NCBI GenBank assembly: GCA_003169715.1
Contig: PNAR01000292.1
Span: 2,415-39,148, forward strand
Length of the DNA stretch: 36,734 bases
Direction of reading: 5' to 3'
Source of the DNA: Acidobacteriaceae bacterium
Lineage (GTDB): Bacteria; Acidobacteriota; Terriglobia; Terriglobales; Acidobacteriaceae
Position numbers and translations under genes: made by a program. Position 1 is the stretch's first letter; every line of letters starts with the position of its first letter. Shown here piece after piece: positions 13,823 to 22,307 of this stretch. The notes beneath the pieces were generated by a model. The model ran no database searches, was not told the origin of the DNA, and saw nothing but the letters and a program-made list of their open reading frames with translations.

Positions 13823-16576
13823 CTACATTGTCGTGGGCACGATGAAGTAGGGCTGGTTCGTCAGGTCTATGGCGAAGCCTGGATAGAGCCATGCCTTTTC
13901 GGGGATCTCTCTCAACTCGAAGTAATATTGAATGGAATATTTTGACGCGGTGTAGCTCGCCGGAATAACTGTTCGATACTCACCGTGTATTTCCGGTATT
14001 TCCGGTATTTCCGCGACCTCGTACCGCTCCGCCTGATTTACATGCCGGTAATGTAAGCGGACAGAAATTGGCTTGGTTGGTTGCTTGACCGAGAGAACGA
14101 TCTCTAAATCCTTTCCTGGCAGGAAGCGGGGAGAAGGCGTATGGGAGCATGCGACGGAACCCCGCGGCGGCCGCCCGAGTGCTTCCTGAATTGCCGACCG
14201 GACTCGCGCAGGTTGCGGCTGACCTTCCTGAAGCGATTCAATCCGCTTTGCCATCAGGGCGATGTCAACATCCATAGCGAGCAAGCGGTCCAGCCAGTTG
14301 CCACGCATTCGGGGGAGGGGCCCAAATGTCATGTCGAAAACGTAAATGGCCTTGGTCTCTTCGGCGAATTGGGACCAGATTTCCCGCGCGCGGCGATATT
14401 GCTTCAACGCTTCTTCGAGTGCCGCCCGGTCAGTCGAACGCTCATGGATTGCATAAAGCGTGCCGCTGCGAAGTTCTGCGGCAAAAAAACTTCCCAGGCC
14501 GATATGAATTTTTAGATCAACCACCGCCCTGCGGAACTCTGGGTTTGTGTTTATTACAGGTTGACCATTCGTTCCGTTCGATTTGGCGCCCGCTTCAGTC
14601 AGGCGATTGTCTGCTTCTTGGGCAAGGTCCTCCAGCCATTGCGCGACTTCAACCGGAGAATATTTGCCGGAGCGTTCGCCCTTGAGCAACTCGTCCGCGA
14701 AATCGCTGATGCGAGAAAACATTTGCGGATCCAATGGGCTGACATTCCCAAATACTTTCGGCGCGGGCGTATCGCCATAAGGCTGCGGTTCGTTCGCATC
14801 CACGATTGGCTGGTTGGTGTAGAACTCGGGACCGAAGGTATCGTTGACGGCTGAGGGTAGGTGCGCCGTAGTAACGAGCGGCAGGATTCGCGTCGCACTG
14901 CTTAACGCTGCTTCGAGAGCGGGCGCGCTGCCGCCAAATTGCTTACGAAGATATCGCTGCCAAACATCAGGGTCCGCGTGCGCGTTATAAAGCAGGCGTC
15001 CCCATACGCGATAGGTGTAAAGATATTTTTCCCAATCCCGGTGAGGATTCAAAGATTTGTCAGCGTAGGCGCAGCGCCCGCCAGGTAAACCCGATCCGCG
15101 GCGGCCTTTGAAAGATAGCGGCTCGAACAATTCCGCTCCCGCACCCCCGCAAAAACGAAAGGCATGGGCGTGAGCGGCGGTCGAGATCGGATCGCCCCAC
15201 AGCAGGAACCTGTGGGTGCCGGGCCAGACACGATACATCACACTGTAAGGACGATCCCGCTTCAAGAAATCCGCATAGCCGTAACGGGTAAAAATTCTTG
15301 ATCCGGTGCTGAGGGCGGAGAAATCGTCGTGCTTGAGATCTTTCCGTGGCATTTCCAGATCGCGGATCGCCGCCTGATGGTAAGGCAAACCCATATGCTC
15401 GGCCCAGTATTTGGGCGAGAGCTTGACTGGCATGTGAGTAGCAAGAGCCTCATCAATGATGGGCTGGTCCAGGCCCTTGGTATGCAGATCAATCTCGACC
15501 TTGCGGCCAGATCGCGGCACGCCTTCGAACACGGTTTTCCAGAACGAATAACTCCCTTCGCGTACACCGCTCTCTGCGTGAGTACGCAGCGTCACGCCAC
15601 TGATATCGGGACATGCTTTCAACAATGCAGTTAGTGCATCACGGCAGTACGCAGCATGATTCGCGGGCGTTAGCCCTTCGATAACATAATTCGCGTTCGA
15701 GCTGTCCGGCCCCCACTCGTATCCGTGAGTCCAAATGCCTAGCTGGAAGTCAATCCCGTGTGCCACAGCTTGCTGGCTGATGAACTGAAGCATCTCCAGA
15801 TTTTGGTCTCGTTCCGCTTCCGGCAAGTTAGTGGCCTTCACCTCATAGCCCGGCACAGAAAGTAAAAACGGATAAGCGAAAAGAAAGTACGCATCGGCAA
15901 CGCTCTCCAAAGAGTCATAGCCGATGCCCAGCGCCAGCTGAAAACGATTAAACCGCTGCGATGCGAGCATTGAAAAGTATGCTGGCCACATCTCGCGGTC
16001 GTTGAACCAGGGCTTATCTTCGACATCGCTGACAAATAAACGTGCCACGCTTCGAACCTGATTGAAAGGCTGCTCGGCTACTGGCGCCTGCGTCTTCAAC
16101 GCCTGAATCGGATCGTCCGAGTACTTTATCCGGTCCGCTAATTCAAGAACTGCATACATCACTCCCCGCGCATCGCTGCCACATGCCAGCAGCATCGGGC
16201 TGCCCTTGTGCGTGGAAGGCACCAGGGCGAGGCACTCCGGCGCATTTGATACTGAGATATTCGCATCCTTGAGGATTTTCGAAACAGGAGGAGTGTTATG
16301 ACTACCGACCATCAAACAGAAACTGGACGGCGGACATTGATCCAGGGTATTGAACTGCCGAACGCTCATGCCGTGTTCTTCGATGGTACGGGTCAATTCT
16401 CGAATGGCCCAAGTTGCGGGAGCTGGCGACACGGCCAAGTCTGAGGGGTCTGCAACCAGGCAAATCGTAGCGTCGCCACCAGATTGCGCTGTGCCGGACG
16501 CGCCCAGCCGAAAAGCGCCGACGGACAACGCTGTCATCTGAATAAAATCGCGGCGGGAGAGATTTCTGGTTTTCAC
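13823..16576 (-). CDS. Tat-exported glycoside hydrolase-like protein (GH20/GH67-type N-terminal domain)
   Basis: Large (917 aa) periplasmic or secreted protein. The Tat signal is at the start: NLSRRDFIQMTALSVGAF, with cleavage near GTAQSG. Residues about 35-170 resemble the non-catalytic alpha/beta domain that precedes the barrel in GH20 and GH67 enzymes (WAIRELTRTIEEHGM, RGVMYAVLELADRI). Residues about 180-600 look like a TIM barrel with FNRFQLALGIGYDS, QLGIWTHGYEW, GVTLRTHAESGVREG and KVEIDLHTKGLD. The C-terminal third is helical, then a beta domain ending YFIVPTTM. Catalytic acids cannot be named with confidence. The start is GTG 16576. Its upstream neighbour encodes a DUF2961/GH172 enzyme on the same strand, suggesting joint action on a plant or fungal glycan. 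Confidence 0.65.
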   Translation of the reverse strand: MKTRNLSRRDFIQMTALSVGAFRLGASGTAQSGGDATICLVADPSDLAVSPAPATWAIRELTRTIEEHGMSVRQFNTLDQCPPSSFCLMVGSHNTPPVSKILKDANISVSNAPECLALVPSTHKGSPMLLACGSDARGVMYAVLELADRIKYSDDPIQALKTQAPVAEQPFNQVRSVARLFVSDVEDKPWFNDREMWPAYFSMLASQRFNRFQLALGIGYDSLESVADAYFLFAYPFLLSVPGYEVKATNLPEAERDQNLEMLQFISQQAVAHGIDFQLGIWTHGYEWGPDSSNANYVIEGLTPANHAAYCRDALTALLKACPDISGVTLRTHAESGVREGSYSFWKTVFEGVPRSGRKVEIDLHTKGLDQPIIDEALATHMPVKLSPKYWAEHMGLPYHQAAIRDLEMPRKDLKHDDFSALSTGSRIFTRYGYADFLKRDRPYSVMYRVWPGTHRFLLWGDPISTAAHAHAFRFCGGAGAELFEPLSFKGRRGSGLPGGRCAYADKSLNPHRDWEKYLYTYRVWGRLLYNAHADPDVWQRYLRKQFGGSAPALEAALSSATRILPLVTTAHLPSAVNDTFGPEFYTNQPIVDANEPQPYGDTPAPKVFGNVSPLDPQMFSRISDFADELLKGERSGKYSPVEVAQWLEDLAQEADNRLTEAGAKSNGTNGQPVINTNPEFRRAVVDLKIHIGLGSFFAAELRSGTLYAIHERSTDRAALEEALKQYRRAREIWSQFAEETKAIYVFDMTFGPLPRMRGNWLDRLLAMDVDIALMAKRIESLQEGQPQPARVRSAIQEALGRPPRGSVACSHTPSPRFLPGKDLEIVLSVKQPTKPISVRLHYRHVNQAERYEVAEIPEIPEIHGEYRTVIPASYTASKYSIQYYFELREIPEKAWLYPGFAIDLTNQPYFIVPTTM

Positions 16577-16690
16577 TTATTCAAGTTGTGTCAGCGCTTT
16601 TATTTTCGGAGAACGTTGAGTATTGTACGCGCTCAGCCAGTCGGGGCAATTGCGAAGGCAACGGCTTTTTCAAGACAGCGGCAAGAAGCA

Positions 16691-16721
16691 GATTCCTCGT
16701 CGCTGCGCTCGTCGGAATGAC
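16691..16721. repeat. Dispersed intergenic repeat
   Basis: Sequence of the type GATTCCTCGTCGCTGCGCTC followed by GTCGGAATGAC, a pattern recurring in intergenic DNA of such genomes. It contains the short palindrome GTCGCTGCGCTCGTC-like core and lies between the two glycosidase-like genes. Confidence 0.45.
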
Positions 16722-16736
16722 AAGAGCTGAATTTGC

Positions 16737-17864
16737 TTATTTTCCCGCATTGCCGGGACCGCCGACGGGATAGATCCGTGGAATTCGCTGTTCGAGAGGG
16801 GGCAGCGCAGGAAAGGCTGCGTGTGGTTCCGTTTGATACCAATAAGCGACGGAGAAATAATTGTCAGAGCGATGGTTGGCGTGGCCGTGCTCGATCGTCG
16901 CGCGTAACGACTTGGTAAATGTGATAGGCGAATCCAGATGGAAGCGGTAGAGCGACCATCGGCCGCCGGCGACTTCCTGCCCTACTACAGGCGCCCCGAA
17001 TAGGCCATAGGAAAACGTGTGGCCGCCAAAATCCCATGCGCCGAGAAAGTAGTCTTCCGAGCCGGTTCCGTTAATGGAAGGCATTTTCTCGCCATCCACG
17101 AAGAACATGTCGTCGCCCTCGCCCCACCAGCTGTCCTGGTTTTGCAGCACGGACATTGTGACGCCCGCGAAGTGTCCCCGCCCGATGGCTTCCATCCAGA
17201 CATAGTTGCCGTCACCGTTTAAGTTTTTCTTGTCGTTTACTAGCGGATCGCCGTCCGACTTCCATTGATTCGTCCAACCCTTGGCCGGAGCGGCTTGGCG
17301 ATATTGTGCATGGAAGTACAGCGTGTCGTCAGGCAACGCCTTGGGATATACGCGGTAGTCAACGTTGAAGTAAAAAGCGTTGACCTTTTGCGTGCCTTCA
17401 TTGGTGACGGTGATGCGGGCATGTTTTTGGAATGGCATGGGGAAAAAGCAGTTCAATGCCTTGTCGGAGCCGACGGCCAGCGGAATGGATTGATACAGAA
17501 AATAATCGCCCAGTCCCAGGCCGAAGAAGTCGCCGATTGGCGCTTCGACGCTCGGCGTAGGCTCGCCGTCCCAGTACATGCGCAGCACCAGCGCCTTTAA
17601 ATGATGCGGATCATTGCTGGCAATCGTGACCCAAACGTGGCTGACGAGGCCGGGTCCAGCTTCATCGAGCAGGATTAACGTCTCTCCCGCAGCAATCTGG
17701 CGCGCGTCGGCATTGCCGCCGCTGCGGTCATAGCTGGACGATCGGTGCTGGGTGTAATCCTTTGCTTGCGGCAGCGTGGAGAGCCATCTGGTGGGGTCTT
17801 GTGCGAGGGTTAGGGAGGGTAGGATTAGCGCCGAGAGTATGACAAGAAGAAAACAGCGTTTCAT
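16737..17864 (-). CDS. DUF2961 / GH172-family glycosidase
   Basis: Exported enzyme of the family recently defined as GH172 (alpha-fructofuranosidase/difructose-anhydride and D-arabinofuranosidase activities). The signal peptide is MKRCFLLVILSALILPSLTLA. Family hallmarks: GPGLVSHVWVTIAS, LRMYWDGEPTPSVEAPIGDF, FPMPFQKHARITVTNEG, then SWWGEGDDMFFVDGE and INGTGSEDYFLGAWDFG. The Glu residues in the last two blocks are the probable catalytic pair. At 375 aa it is a single-domain member. It starts at ATG 17864 and precedes the Tat-exported glycosidase gene by 160 bases, so an operon is possible. The actual sugar substrate is not determinable here. Confidence 0.85.
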   Translation of the reverse strand: MKRCFLLVILSALILPSLTLAQDPTRWLSTLPQAKDYTQHRSSSYDRSGGNADARQIAAGETLILLDEAGPGLVSHVWVTIASNDPHHLKALVLRMYWDGEPTPSVEAPIGDFFGLGLGDYFLYQSIPLAVGSDKALNCFFPMPFQKHARITVTNEGTQKVNAFYFNVDYRVYPKALPDDTLYFHAQYRQAAPAKGWTNQWKSDGDPLVNDKKNLNGDGNYVWMEAIGRGHFAGVTMSVLQNQDSWWGEGDDMFFVDGEKMPSINGTGSEDYFLGAWDFGGHTFSYGLFGAPVVGQEVAGGRWSLYRFHLDSPITFTKSLRATIEHGHANHRSDNYFSVAYWYQTEPHAAFPALPPLEQRIPRIYPVGGPGNAGK

Positions 17865-17998
17865 GAGCGGTCTCCGAGCACCGGGGTGGAGGAAGCGGCA
17901 TTTTAACTCAGGCGGCGTAACATTGCGGTTGCGTTATTGATCGTTTGGCGTCGAAGGCTTAGATTCCAACGCATCATATAAAATGCTACGATCGCATC

Positions 17999-18280
17999 AT
18001 GATTGATGTGACCCAGGACATTCATTCATTGACCACGTTCAAGCGCAATTCCTCCGGGCTGATGAAGCGCATGAAGAAGACTGGGCGCCCCCTGGTGTTG
18101 ACTGTGAATGGCAAAGCAGAGGCTGTATTGCTCGATGCCAAGGACTATCAGCACGTGGCCGATCATCTTGACGCGATTGCAAACATCCGTCAGGGACTTC
18201 TGGAGGCCGAGCGGGGCCTGGGTCAGCCCGCCAAAGAGGTTTTCGACGAGATAAGGCGTGAGACGCGATCGAGGAAATGA
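17999..18280 (+). CDS. Phd/YefM-family antitoxin
   Basis: Antitoxin and probable autorepressor of a type II module. The 93-aa product has the Phd/YefM DNA-binding fold: a first strand and helix (DIHSLTTFKRNSSGLMKRMK), then RPLVLTVNGKAEAVLLDAKDYQHV, the most conserved block of the family. The C-terminal half is an acidic/basic helix that wraps the toxin (LLEAERGLGQPAKEVFDEIR). The start ATG 17999 lies about 16 bases after a TATAAA-like box (17977-17982), so the leader would be very short. Its stop overlaps the start of a ParE/RelE-like toxin as ATGA. The toxin is disrupted, so the antitoxin may be a leftover or may act elsewhere. Confidence 0.8.
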   Translation: MIDVTQDIHSLTTFKRNSSGLMKRMKKTGRPLVLTVNGKAEAVLLDAKDYQHVADHLDAIANIRQGLLEAERGLGQPAKEVFDEIRRETRSRK

Positions 18281-18570
18281 GGTACCTCGTCGTGCTGACT
18301 CCCAGAGCAAAGCACAATCTCAGAACAGTTCATGCGCACATCTTTCATCAGGCGCCGCACGCGGCCGATGAGTGGCTGGACCGCGCCGAGTGAGCGGTTG
18401 ATAGTCTGGACCACCATCCAGAGCGTTGCCCTTTGGCTTCGGAGAGTCTTTCATTTGGCAAACCCATCCGTCAGTTACTTTTTGGCACGGGAAATCGGGG
18501 CACATATCGTCTCTTGTTCGTAGTGGCCGATCAGTCAGTTTATGTGCTCCACGTCCGTCATGGATCTCGG
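18277..18570 (+). pseudogene. ParE/RelE-family toxin interrupted by in-frame TGA
   Basis: Reading from ATG 18277 gives a normal ParE/RelE start (MRYLVVLTPRAKHNLRTVHA, then HQAPHAADEWLDRAE), but codon 39 (18391-18393) is TGA. The same frame then continues with the second half of the family: AVDSLDHHPERCPLASESLS, QLLFGTGNRGTYRLLFVVAD and VYVLHVRHGSR. No frameshift is needed; a single nonsense change explains the break. The natural stop after RHGSR is also missing, and the frame runs on antisense to the carboxylase gene. This supports decay. A selenocysteine reading of the TGA is possible in principle, since selA is present. It was missed by the ORF track because each half is short. Confidence 0.75.
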
Positions 18571-18627
18571 CTTCCGCTATCTTCTTCGGAAAAGCGAACT
18601 CTTTCTGCCGGTTTTCTCACGCGTGCA

Positions 18628-20178
18628 TTACAGCGGAATATTCCCGTGCTTCTTAGGCGGATTCTTTTCCCGCTTTGTTTCCAGCATGGCCAGTGCCTGA
18701 ATCAGCTTTTTTCGTGTGTCCCGTGGCTGGATCACCGCGTCCACATATCCGCGCTCGGCGGCGACGTAAGGATTGGCGAAACGCTCGCGGAACTCTTCGA
18801 TTTTAGCTTTGCGCAAGTCGTCGCGGTTGGCGGCCGCGTCCAAATCGCGCCTGTAGACGATGTCCACCGCGCCTTCCGGGCCCATGACGGCGATTTCGGC
18901 GGTCGGCCACGCGTAGTTCACATCGGTGCGGATGTGCTTGGACGCCATCACGCAATATGCCCCGCCGTATGCCTTGCGAGTAATGACCGTTATTTTCGGC
19001 ACCGTGGCTTCGGCAAATGCGAACAACAGCTTCGCGCCGTGCCTGATGATTCCTCCATATTCTTGATTCGTTCCCGGCAGAAATCCCGGAACATCTTCAA
19101 AAGTGATTAAGGGAATATTGAAGCAGTCGCAGAAGCGAACGAACCGCGCGCCTTTGACGGACGCGTTGATGTCGAGCGTCCCGGCAAGCATCGCCGGCTG
19201 ATTGGCCACGATTCCTACGGGTTGCCCATTCAGCCGCGCAAATCCCACGACGATATTCTTCGCGTAGTGTTCATGCACTTCGAAGAAATAGCCATCGTCC
19301 GCGACGCTGTGAATCACGTCTTTCATGTCATAAGGAAGATTGGATTGCTCGGGAACAATGCTATCCAGCGCGGCATCGGCACGGTCGGACGGATCGGTGC
19401 AAGGCTTTCGCGGCGGGTCGTCGAGATTGTTCGATGGCAGAAAACTGAGCAACTCGCGCACCATCGCCAGGCATTCTTCGTCGTCGTGGGCCATGAAGTG
19501 TGCCACGCCCGAAACTTCGTTGTGAGTTGTCGCGCCGCCAAGCTCTTCTTTGGTTACGTCTTCGTGGGTGACCGTCTTGATCACGTCCGGCCCGGTGATG
19601 AACATGTACGAGGTCTTGTCCACCATCAGGATAAAATCAGTGATAGCGGGCGAATAAACGGCTCCGCCGGCGCACGGCCCCATGATCGCGGAAATTTGAG
19701 GAATCACGCCGCTGTAAAGCGTGTTGCGCAGAAAAATATCCGCGTATCCAGCGAGGGACACAACACCTTCCTGTATGCGGGCCCCGCCGGAGTCATTGAG
19801 ACCAATCATCGGCGCGCCCATCTTCGCGGCAAGATCCATGATCTTCACGATTTTCGCCGCATTAGCTTCCGACAGCGATCCGCCAAAAACGGTAAAGTCC
19901 TGCGCGAAAATAAAAACCAGGCGACCATCAATGCGTCCGTATCCGGTGATGAAGCCGTCGCCATAATATTTTTGCTCGGCCATGCCGAAGTCGGCAGAGC
20001 GGTGGGTGACGAGCTTATCGGTCTCCTCGAACGTGCCCTCATCGAGCAGGAACTCGATGCGCTCGCGGGCGGACATCTTGCCTTCTCTATGCTGCCGCTC
20101 ACGGCGTTGGACGCCTCCGCCATCTTCGGCGAGTTGATTGCGCTTCTTGAGTTCAGCCAACTTCTGTTCGAGATTCAT
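18628..20178 (-). CDS. Acyl-CoA carboxylase carboxyltransferase (beta) subunit, PccB/MmdA type
   Basis: Transfers the carboxyl group from biotin carrier protein to an acyl-CoA (propionyl-, methylcrotonyl- or related), or works in reverse in a decarboxylase. The order of motifs is that of the family: [18 protein letters not shown] near the N-terminus, [34 protein letters not shown] (first oxyanion site), [27 protein letters not shown], then in the second crotonase half [15 protein letters not shown] and [15 protein letters not shown], ending with [17 protein letters not shown]. At 516 aa it is full length. The start ATG 20178 is followed by a normal [14 protein letters not shown] helix. No alpha subunit lies nearby. 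birA in the same window would biotinylate its partner. Long antisense ORFs here are shadows. Confidence 0.93.
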   Translation of the reverse strand: MNLEQKLAELKKRNQLAEDGGGVQRRERQHREGKMSARERIEFLLDEGTFEETDKLVTHRSADFGMAEQKYYGDGFITGYGRIDGRLVFIFAQDFTVFGGSLSEANAAKIVKIMDLAAKMGAPMIGLNDSGGARIQEGVVSLAGYADIFLRNTLYSGVIPQISAIMGPCAGGAVYSPAITDFILMVDKTSYMFITGPDVIKTVTHEDVTKEELGGATTHNEVSGVAHFMAHDDEECLAMVRELLSFLPSNNLDDPPRKPCTDPSDRADAALDSIVPEQSNLPYDMKDVIHSVADDGYFFEVHEHYAKNIVVGFARLNGQPVGIVANQPAMLAGTLDINASVKGARFVRFCDCFNIPLITFEDVPGFLPGTNQEYGGIIRHGAKLLFAFAEATVPKITVITRKAYGGAYCVMASKHIRTDVNYAWPTAEIAVMGPEGAVDIVYRRDLDAAANRDDLRKAKIEEFRERFANPYVAAERGYVDAVIQPRDTRKKLIQALAMLETKREKNPPKKHGNIPL

Positions 20179-20214
20179 GGCGGGACGATTATAGCGGCAG
20201 GAGGGTGTGCAACT

Positions 20215-20258
20215 GCGGAGCTTTGCTCCGCCGGACAGGTGAGGACACCTGTCCCTAC
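20215..20258. repeat. Two-hairpin palindromic unit (reverse orientation)
   Basis: GCGGAGC-TTT-GCTCCGC (20215-20231), then GGACAGGTG/CACCTGTCC with a four-base loop (20233-20254), then CTAC. Read on the minus strand it has the same plan as the selA insert: GTAG, stem 1, then a GCGGAGC-type second hairpin with AAA loop. It lies between the carboxylase gene and the next minus-strand gene. Confidence 0.75.
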
Positions 20259-20268
20259 GTGAGTCTCG

Positions 20269-20871
20269 CTATTCCATGCTCGAGCCCATGGGCTCGTAGC
20301 GGTACTTCTTGCCATCCCAAAAAAGTACGGCGGTCATTTGGTCAGCTCCCTTTTCTTCGACGTATATGGCCATCAACTTCTTTTTCCTGATCTGATACTT
20401 CTTTACGGTGACCCCTTTGTAAGGCAAATTTACGATTACGAATTTCGCCGGAATCGCGGACGGAGTCGGAGCGCGCCAAGCTTCCTTTCCCGAACCGTGA
20501 ATGATAAGGAGCGCCAGTGCGCGGTCCTCTGGAATGTCCGTCGAGAATCCCGTGGTGACTTTTGGATTTCCATAGCCAAAAAAAGTGTAATACGGGTCAA
20601 GGACAACAAAATCCTTGTCTGCCTGGTCCGCCATTGGATTCTTGCAGCGCGCCGGAATCACAATGTCGTCCACGCCATCTCCATTGAGGTCAGCCACCAG
20701 CGGCGGAATTCCCATCAGGCTGCAACTTAAGCCGAATTCCTTTTGCACGAAGTCATTGGTAATTACAGAATCAGGGGGTTGCGGTTTGGAAGCATTTTGT
20801 TGAGCCCAAAAACTCTGTGGCTGCACCAGCAGTACGAAACTTAGAAGCAATAGAAAACGAGGTAACTTCAT
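20269..20871 (-). CDS. Exported FG-GAP/VCBS-like protein, function unknown
   Basis: Signal peptide MKLPRFLLLLSFVLLVQPQS with cleavage near FWAQ. The mature protein of about 175 aa has one FG-GAP-like calcium motif (VADLNGDGVDDIVIPARC) and a beta-rich C-terminal half (KFVIVNLPYKGVTVKKYQIR, VLFWDGKKYRYEPMG). No enzyme motif was recognised. Such single-repeat proteins are frequent in Acidobacteriota. The gene lies 67 bases downstream of thiL, same strand, and is separated from the carboxylase gene by a repeat. The start is ATG 20871. Confidence 0.6.
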   Translation of the reverse strand: MKLPRFLLLLSFVLLVQPQSFWAQQNASKPQPPDSVITNDFVQKEFGLSCSLMGIPPLVADLNGDGVDDIVIPARCKNPMADQADKDFVVLDPYYTFFGYGNPKVTTGFSTDIPEDRALALLIIHGSGKEAWRAPTPSAIPAKFVIVNLPYKGVTVKKYQIRKKKLMAIYVEEKGADQMTAVLFWDGKKYRYEPMGSSME

Positions 20872-20938
20872 AATCTCTACTCTAGCGCTGATCCGCGCAC
20901 GCGGGTAGAGACAATACAGATGCAGGCTCTGTTCAGTG

Positions 20939-21895
20939 TTACTTCCGGAAGTGTTCCCAACCTTTGGGGATCAATTTCTGGGACTTATTATGGCTCGCCA
21001 AGACCATCCCTCGACCACGAACAATGCGTCCGATTTCGGTGACTGGAACATTCGCAATAAGCGTTGGTACCCGCTTGCTGCCAGATGCCGTGAAGAGGAG
21101 TTCGTAATCCTCGCCCCCGTCCAAGGCTGAATGAATATCTACTTCCCTTCGCAACTTTCCATGACGAGCACGCGGGACCGCATCCGCGTTTATCTCCGCA
21201 CCAACGCCACTTTCTTGACACAGGTGGCTAAGGTCGGTGGAGGGACCGTCGCTTATATCAATCATTGCCGAGGCCAAGCTCTTTTCGCGCAGGATGCGTC
21301 CAACTTCGAGCCGCGGGGTTGGATACGAGTACTTGTCCAAGTCTTCGGACGGAATGTTTCGTTTTTGGCCCTTAAGCAGCATTCGCAGCGTGGTAGCCGC
21401 ACCTCCCAATGATCCGGTTACGTAAATGCGATCCCCCGGCTTTGCACCTGAACGAAGAATCGCCTTTCCTTTCGGAACAGAGCCGAGGACAACAATGTCA
21501 GCTAGGATTTTCCCGGGAGATTTTGCCGTATCGCCACCCGCCAGGGTGACCTTGAAGGCTCTCGCGAGATCTAGTAACCCTCGCAGAAATTCGTCGGTCC
21601 ACGCTTGCGGCAGCCTTCCGGGTAGCGCCAGAGATAGGAAAGCAGCAAGCGGTATGCCTCCCATGGCGGCAATATCACTCAGACCACGCAGGAGACATCG
21701 GTGCCCAATCGGAGCCGCGGGTTGCAATTTCCTGACGAAATGAACGCCTTCAAGGCTGAAATCGGTGGTGATGAGAGCCTCATGACCCGCAGGGATGCGG
21801 ACAGAGGCACAGTCGTCCCCAATGCCGATGATTCCCGCCGCCAGGCCAGCATGGAGGCGTATGCGGCGAATGAAGGCTTTCTCGGGAAGTAGCAA
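20939..21895 (-). CDS. thiL: Thiamine-monophosphate kinase
   Basis: Phosphorylates thiamine monophosphate to the active cofactor thiamine diphosphate with ATP. Marks of ThiL: GIGDDCASVRIPAGHEAL near the N-terminus, TTDFSLEGVHFVRK (metal binding), GLSDIAAMGGIPLAAFLSLAL, LAGGDTAKSPGK, YVTGSLGGAAT, MIDISDGPSTDLSHLC and DGGEDYELLFTAS. The 318 aa length is normal. The start is TTG 21895 with no strong ribosome site visible. No other thi genes or TPP riboswitch lie in the window. The 412 bases upstream, up to the divergent M23 gene, contain a palindromic repeat. Confidence 0.93.
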   Translation of the reverse strand: MLLPEKAFIRRIRLHAGLAAGIIGIGDDCASVRIPAGHEALITTDFSLEGVHFVRKLQPAAPIGHRCLLRGLSDIAAMGGIPLAAFLSLALPGRLPQAWTDEFLRGLLDLARAFKVTLAGGDTAKSPGKILADIVVLGSVPKGKAILRSGAKPGDRIYVTGSLGGAATTLRMLLKGQKRNIPSEDLDKYSYPTPRLEVGRILREKSLASAMIDISDGPSTDLSHLCQESGVGAEINADAVPRARHGKLRREVDIHSALDGGEDYELLFTASGSKRVPTLIANVPVTEIGRIVRGRGMVLASHNKSQKLIPKGWEHFRK

Positions 21896-22307
21896 GGCAA
21901 GCTAATGATATCCGACAACTATTGAAGCAACACGGTACACCCAGTTTCTTTCGGGACGGGCGAGGACGCCCGTCTCTCCATCATTTGAAACCGGTAATCC
22001 AGCTAACGGACATGGCCGATTACCCATCCTTGGTAATGAAATTTGCTTGCCCAGGCGCGTTGACACGGGGAACCTACTTTGTTACCTTTGCCCATCAGTC
22101 TCCCAGACTTGGTTTACCGGGCTAAGTGCTGTATCCAGTTTGGATTGCGGCAAAAAGCGTTGCTTTGGTAATCCTTTGGCCAGTGAATTTGTAAGGACGC
22201 GATCTTTACCGGAATGGGAACTAGGCCAGGTTCCACATTGGGCAAGGCTTTCCGTCGAGAGCCGCCGTCCGGTAGCTGGATTCAATTATTAGCGAGAGAG
22301 GAAATTA
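21896..22307. other. Divergent intergenic region thiL / M23 peptidase
   Basis: No gene was supported. It holds the palindromic repeat at 21955-21974 and an AT-poor leader before the M23 gene, with GAGAGAGGAA as ribosome site. A riboswitch ahead of the peptidase was considered; no known motif could be matched by eye. Confidence 0.45.
21955..21974. repeat. Palindromic repeat, inverse copy of 31159-31178
   Basis: GACGGGCG-AGGA-CGCCCGTC. Together with its flank (TCTCCATC) it is the reverse complement of the copy upstream of rlmD. Confidence 0.7.

Noticed and set aside
18433-19110. 225-aa plus-strand ORF
   Set aside because: Only its first 45 residues are real (second half of the broken ParE toxin); the rest is antisense to the carboxylase gene.
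19222-20262. 346-aa plus-strand ORF
   Set aside because: It is exactly antisense to the clear acyl-CoA carboxylase gene, has no domain signature, and long antisense frames are common in GC-rich codon patterns.
21980-22300. Possible riboswitch (for example c-di-AMP type) before the M23 peptidase gene
   Set aside because: Such switches are known before cell-wall hydrolase genes, but the conserved cores could not be matched by eye; a covariance search would decide.
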